Of a stretch of 64,000 nucleotides of DNA, positions 61,121-64,000 are shown piece by piece; positions within the stretch are counted from its first letter, which is position 1, and each line of letters starts with the position of its first letter. The position numbers and the translations under genes were made by a program. A model generated the notes under the pieces. The model was not told where the DNA came from. It worked only from the letters and a program-made list of their open reading frames with translations, and did not search any database. Origin of the DNA: Elusimicrobiota bacterium (lineage in GTDB: Bacteria; Elusimicrobiota; Elusimicrobia; UBA1565; UBA9628); assembly GCA_023249675.1 (NCBI GenBank), contig JAHFCE010000009.1, positions 1 through 64,000 on the forward strand, read 5' to 3'.

Positions 61121-62413
61121 GTGAAAAAGTTTTGCCTCGCCCGCCGCACCGATTGCCGCTTCATCGTGCTGATCGCAATCACGCTCCCTGCGCTCGCCGG
61201 CGCGGCGCGGATCGCGCCGCGCGGCCTCGCCGCCTGCGACGCGCCTCTGGACGGGGTCGCCGTCTTCTCCCCGGACGGGCCAGTCAACCCCGCTGTGTCG
61301 ATCGCAGCCCCCAGCTTGGCTGCGGCCCTCGCCGCACAACCGCTTCCCGACTCGCTCCCGCCGCCCGCCGCACTGCCGCGCACACTGGCGGCCGCTTCGG
61401 TTAATCCCGCCCGGCCAAGGAGGCGCAAAAAAGCGGCACGCCCAGAGAAAAGCGGCTCAACCCGCGCCGCCTCCGAGCTTCAGCGCCTGGGAAAGACGCC
61501 TCAATCAAGCCTGGGCGCCGCGTTCGACGGCTCGAGCCTAGCCGCCTCGGAGAATGTCACCGAAGAATACCAGTCCCTGTGGAAAGGCAACTCGGATGCC
61601 TCGCTGCGCGCGGCCGACCCTCCGGAGCTTCGCGAGCTCCGCAAGTATAAGATTCTGCTGGTGCCAGGCATATTGTCCGGCGCGTTCATCCGCCTGGGCA
61701 ATCACCCCGCATGGCCGGGCCGGCGCTATTTCGGCGACCAGATCGATTGGCTCGAGCAGATGGGCTTGGACTATGAGGTGGTCGATGTGCAGACCATGCG
61801 AAGCTTTGAGCACAACGCCCCCATCGTCGCGCGCGCCATCGCGACATCCGTGAAGCCCGTCTTAGCCGTCACCCATAGCTGGGGTGGACGCATTCTGCTC
61901 CATGCGCTGATTTCGCGCCCCGACCTGCGCGCGCGCGTGCGCGGCTGGATCCCCGTGCAGGTGCCGTTTAGCGGCTCCCACATCGCCGACTTCCCGGCGA
62001 TCGGCGCGGTGTCAAATCTCCTGCGACTATTCGGCGGAAGCAAAGAAACCGTCCTCGCCATGAGCACGGCCCGCTCGCGCGAATACTGCGAGCGCCACCG
62101 CGAGGACATCGCCGAGATCCTTCGCGTCGTGCCCGCCGTCGCGTTCGCGAGCTGGGTGAACCCCGCCGCGCCGCGCTGGCTGGCGTTCGCCAATCCCCTG
62201 CTCCAGTGGGCCTGGGAGGCCGTCTCTCGGCGCGGCGGCCGCAACGACATCCTCATTCCGGTCGAGAGCGCCGTCCTGCCCGGCCTGCCCTATGTCGCCG
62301 TCCCGGGAGTGGACCACTTGGCCCCGTTCATCGAAACGCCGGCGCCGTTTGACCGCGTACGCTTCCTCAAGACCCTGCTGACTATGGTCTTGCGCCGCGT
62401 CCCTGCGCGTTAA
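61121..62413 (+). CDS. Exported alpha/beta hydrolase (lipase-like)
   Basis: 430 residues from the GTG at 61121. Signal peptide (FIVLIAITLPALAGAARIA), then ~110 residues of Ala/Pro/Arg-rich low complexity, then a hydrolase domain: ILLVPGILSGAFIRLG, nucleophile Ser in VTHSWGGRILLHAL (GHSxGG-like), and a His in VPGVDHLAPF. The family resembles PGAP1/lipase-type esterases. Substrate unknown. TATCAT lies 8 nt upstream and TAGGAAG abuts the start, so the mRNA leader may be very short. Confidence 0.72.
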   Translation: MKKFCLARRTDCRFIVLIAITLPALAGAARIAPRGLAACDAPLDGVAVFSPDGPVNPAVSIAAPSLAAALAAQPLPDSLPPPAALPRTLAAASVNPARPRRRKKAARPEKSGSTRAASELQRLGKTPQSSLGAAFDGSSLAASENVTEEYQSLWKGNSDASLRAADPPELRELRKYKILLVPGILSGAFIRLGNHPAWPGRRYFGDQIDWLEQMGLDYEVVDVQTMRSFEHNAPIVARAIATSVKPVLAVTHSWGGRILLHALISRPDLRARVRGWIPVQVPFSGSHIADFPAIGAVSNLLRLFGGSKETVLAMSTARSREYCERHREDIAEILRVVPAVAFASWVNPAAPRWLAFANPLLQWAWEAVSRRGGRNDILIPVESAVLPGLPYVAVPGVDHLAPFIETPAPFDRVRFLKTLLTMVLRRVPAR

Positions 62414-62422
62414 GGGCCCGCG

Positions 62423-64000
62423 TCAGCGCGCGGCGAGTTCCGCGGCCATGCGGCCCGCGGCTTCATCGAGCTTCCAGCGCTGCGCATCGGCGCATCCGCG
62501 CCTCTTGTACTCGACCTCGCCCGCCTCGAGGGTGCGCTTTGAGATCACCAGACGGTGTGGAATGCCGATGAGGTCCATGTCCTTGAACTTCACGCCCGGC
62601 TTGCCGTCGCGGTCGTCCTCAAGGACCTCGACACCCTTGGCCTCAAGCGCCCGCACGAGCGCATCGGCGCCGGGACGCACGCGCTCATCATCCGCCTCGT
62701 CGAGCACGACGATAGCGCAGTGGAAGGGGGCGATCTCGGCGGGCCACACGATGCCATCCTTATCGTGGCCCTGCTCGATGGCGGCGGCGACGACGCGGGA
62801 CACGCCGATGCCGTAGCAGCCCATGACCATGACCTGGGGCTTCTGCGTCTTATCTAAATATTCGGCCTTCATGGACTTCGAATACTTGGTCCCAAGCTTG
62901 AAGGTGTGGCCGACCTCGATGCCCTTGAAGAACTCGGTCGCGCCGCCGCAACGCGGACACGGATCATCTTCCCCGACCGTACGCAGGTCGAAAAATCCCT
63001 TATGTTCCGGGAGGTCGCGCGCAATGTTGAAATGATCAACGTGAAAATTATCCTTGTTGGCGCCGTTAACGCCGTTGAGAATTGTCCGTGTCGCAAAGTC
63101 GCAGTAGACGGCGACGCCAGGATGACCATGCGGCCCGGCATAGCCCACTGCGCAGCCCAGGATCTGCTGGTACTGCGCCTCGCTTGCGCGGTAGAGCGTC
63201 GGAGAGCCGACGGCAGCAGCCAGCTTGGCCTCATGGAGTTGATGGTCGCCGCGCATCAGCGCGAGCAACGGGATCTTGCCGTCGAGCATATAGAGCTGCG
63301 TCTTGAAGAAATCCGCGAGCGGACGCTTAACGAGCGCGGCCACGTCCGCGCACGAGGTCTTGCCTTGGGTATCGAACTCAACGAGGGATTTAAACTTCGC
63401 CGCATCCGGCGCAGCGTATTGGTCCTTCACCTCGGCCCGTTCGATGTTGGCGGCATAGTCGCACTTCGTACACGAGACAATTGTTTCCTCTCCGGTCTCG
63501 GCCAGCACCATGAACTCATGGGAGTACGAGCCGCCGATCGCTCCCGATTGGGCCTCGACCGGCTTAAACTTCAGGCCGCAGCGCGAGAAAACTCGCTTGT
63601 ACGCCTCGTAAATCCTCTTGTAGTACGCGGTCGCGTCCGCCTCATCGGCATGAAACGAGTACGCGTCCTTCATCAGAAACTCGCGCGCTCGCATCACGCC
63701 GAAACGGGGGCGAATCTCATCGCGAAACTTGAGTCCGATCTGATAGAGCATGGTCGGCAGCTGGCGCCAGGAGCGGATCTCGCGACGCACGAGGTCGGTG
63801 ACGACCTCTTCCGCCGTGGGCGCGAAGCAGAACTCCGCCTCCTTGCGGTCCTTAAGACGCAGCAACTCCTTGCCGTAGACCGGCCAACGACCGGTTTCTT
63901 CCCATAACCCCTTCGGCTGGATCACCGGCAGCGAGACTTCCTGCCCGCCGATGCCGTCCATCTCCGAACGCACGACGCGCTCCACCTTGCGCAGGACCCG
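62423..64000 (-). CDS. proS: Prolyl-tRNA synthetase, N-terminus cut by window edge
   Basis: Open to the right edge; ~525 residues present. Bacterial ProRS: RPRFGVMRAREFLMKDAYSF, FAPTAEEVVTDLVRREI, the YbaK-like editing insertion in the middle (about residues 200-350, ALMRGDHQLHEAKL), the class II motif 3 region VMGCYGIGVSRVVAAAIEQ, and the C-terminal anticodon-binding domain. Only the first ~40 residues are missing. It converges on the hydrolase gene with a 9-nt gap. Confidence 0.94.
   Translation of the reverse strand, partial: RVLRKVERVVRSEMDGIGGQEVSLPVIQPKGLWEETGRWPVYGKELLRLKDRKEAEFCFAPTAEEVVTDLVRREIRSWRQLPTMLYQIGLKFRDEIRPRFGVMRAREFLMKDAYSFHADEADATAYYKRIYEAYKRVFSRCGLKFKPVEAQSGAIGGSYSHEFMVLAETGEETIVSCTKCDYAANIERAEVKDQYAAPDAAKFKSLVEFDTQGKTSCADVAALVKRPLADFFKTQLYMLDGKIPLLALMRGDHQLHEAKLAAAVGSPTLYRASEAQYQQILGCAVGYAGPHGHPGVAVYCDFATRTILNGVNGANKDNFHVDHFNIARDLPEHKGFFDLRTVGEDDPCPRCGGATEFFKGIEVGHTFKLGTKYSKSMKAEYLDKTQKPQVMVMGCYGIGVSRVVAAAIEQGHDKDGIVWPAEIAPFHCAIVVLDEADDERVRPGADALVRALEAKGVEVLEDDRDGKPGVKFKDMDLIGIPHRLVISKRTLEAGEVEYKRRGCADAQRWKLDEAAGRMAAELAAR

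Overview
This is a GC-rich bacterial chromosome segment, almost fully coding, in which genes often overlap by 4 nt (ATGA or GTGA junctions). No rRNA, phage, insertion sequence or CRISPR array was seen. The gene content suggests an uncultured-type Gram-negative bacterium. Elusimicrobiota or a neighbouring deep-branching phylum is my best guess, from overall protein character only and with low confidence.

Layout. 1-3.2 kb: end of a glycosyltransferase, an exported FAD oxidoreductase and an isocitrate dehydrogenase with a zinc-ribbon-like insertion. 3.2-11.4 kb: a GT2 glycosyltransferase, then DUF177-rpmF-plsX-fabG-acpP-rnc (a fatty-acid/ribosome cluster without fabH, fabD or fabF), an acyl-CoA dehydrogenase and an M1 aminopeptidase with helical repeats. 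11.4-13.9 kb, minus strand: two exported proteins of unknown function, one with a HELTH metallopeptidase motif, and a NarL-type response regulator. 13.9-25.5 kb: a long inverted repeat, tRNA(CAU), a 60-residue protein that looks like a bacterial histone, a MidA/NDUFAF7-type methyltransferase, and nuoABCDHIJKLMN. This is an 11-subunit complex I locus without the NADH module nuoEFG. 25.5-31.6 kb: two small conserved proteins, a cytochrome c, a Ser/Thr kinase, a hipBA toxin-antitoxin pair with a clear promoter, and an exported protein built of four repeats.

31.7-47.5 kb holds a reductive pyrimidine degradation locus: preT, preA, a beta-ureidopropionase-like amidohydrolase, an NCS1 permease, dihydropyrimidinase, an aldehyde dehydrogenase and class III aminotransferases. 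Together these would import uracil/thymine or hydantoin-like compounds and take them through dihydropyrimidine and N-carbamoyl-beta-amino acid to beta-alanine and a semialdehyde. The locus is interrupted by an AT-richer GHKL ATPase/DUF4325 pair and also carries a caspase-like lipoprotein. 47.5-51.3 kb: a polyamine-type ABC transporter (potADBC) next to ornithine aminotransferase. 51.4-55.0 kb: three exported proteins with lower GC. 55.0-61.0 kb, minus strand: rimP-nusA-infB-rbfA-truB-riboflavin kinase, preceded by a leader with two hairpins that looks like a transcription attenuator. 61.1-64 kb: an exported alpha/beta hydrolase and, on the minus strand, a 5'-truncated proS.

The most notable signals are the histone-like gene, the zinc-ribbon insertion in isocitrate dehydrogenase, the NuoEFG-less complex I locus next to a complex I-type methyltransferase, a recurring spacing of exactly 6 nt between -10 boxes and start codons that suggests leaderless mRNAs, and the rimP-nusA leader.
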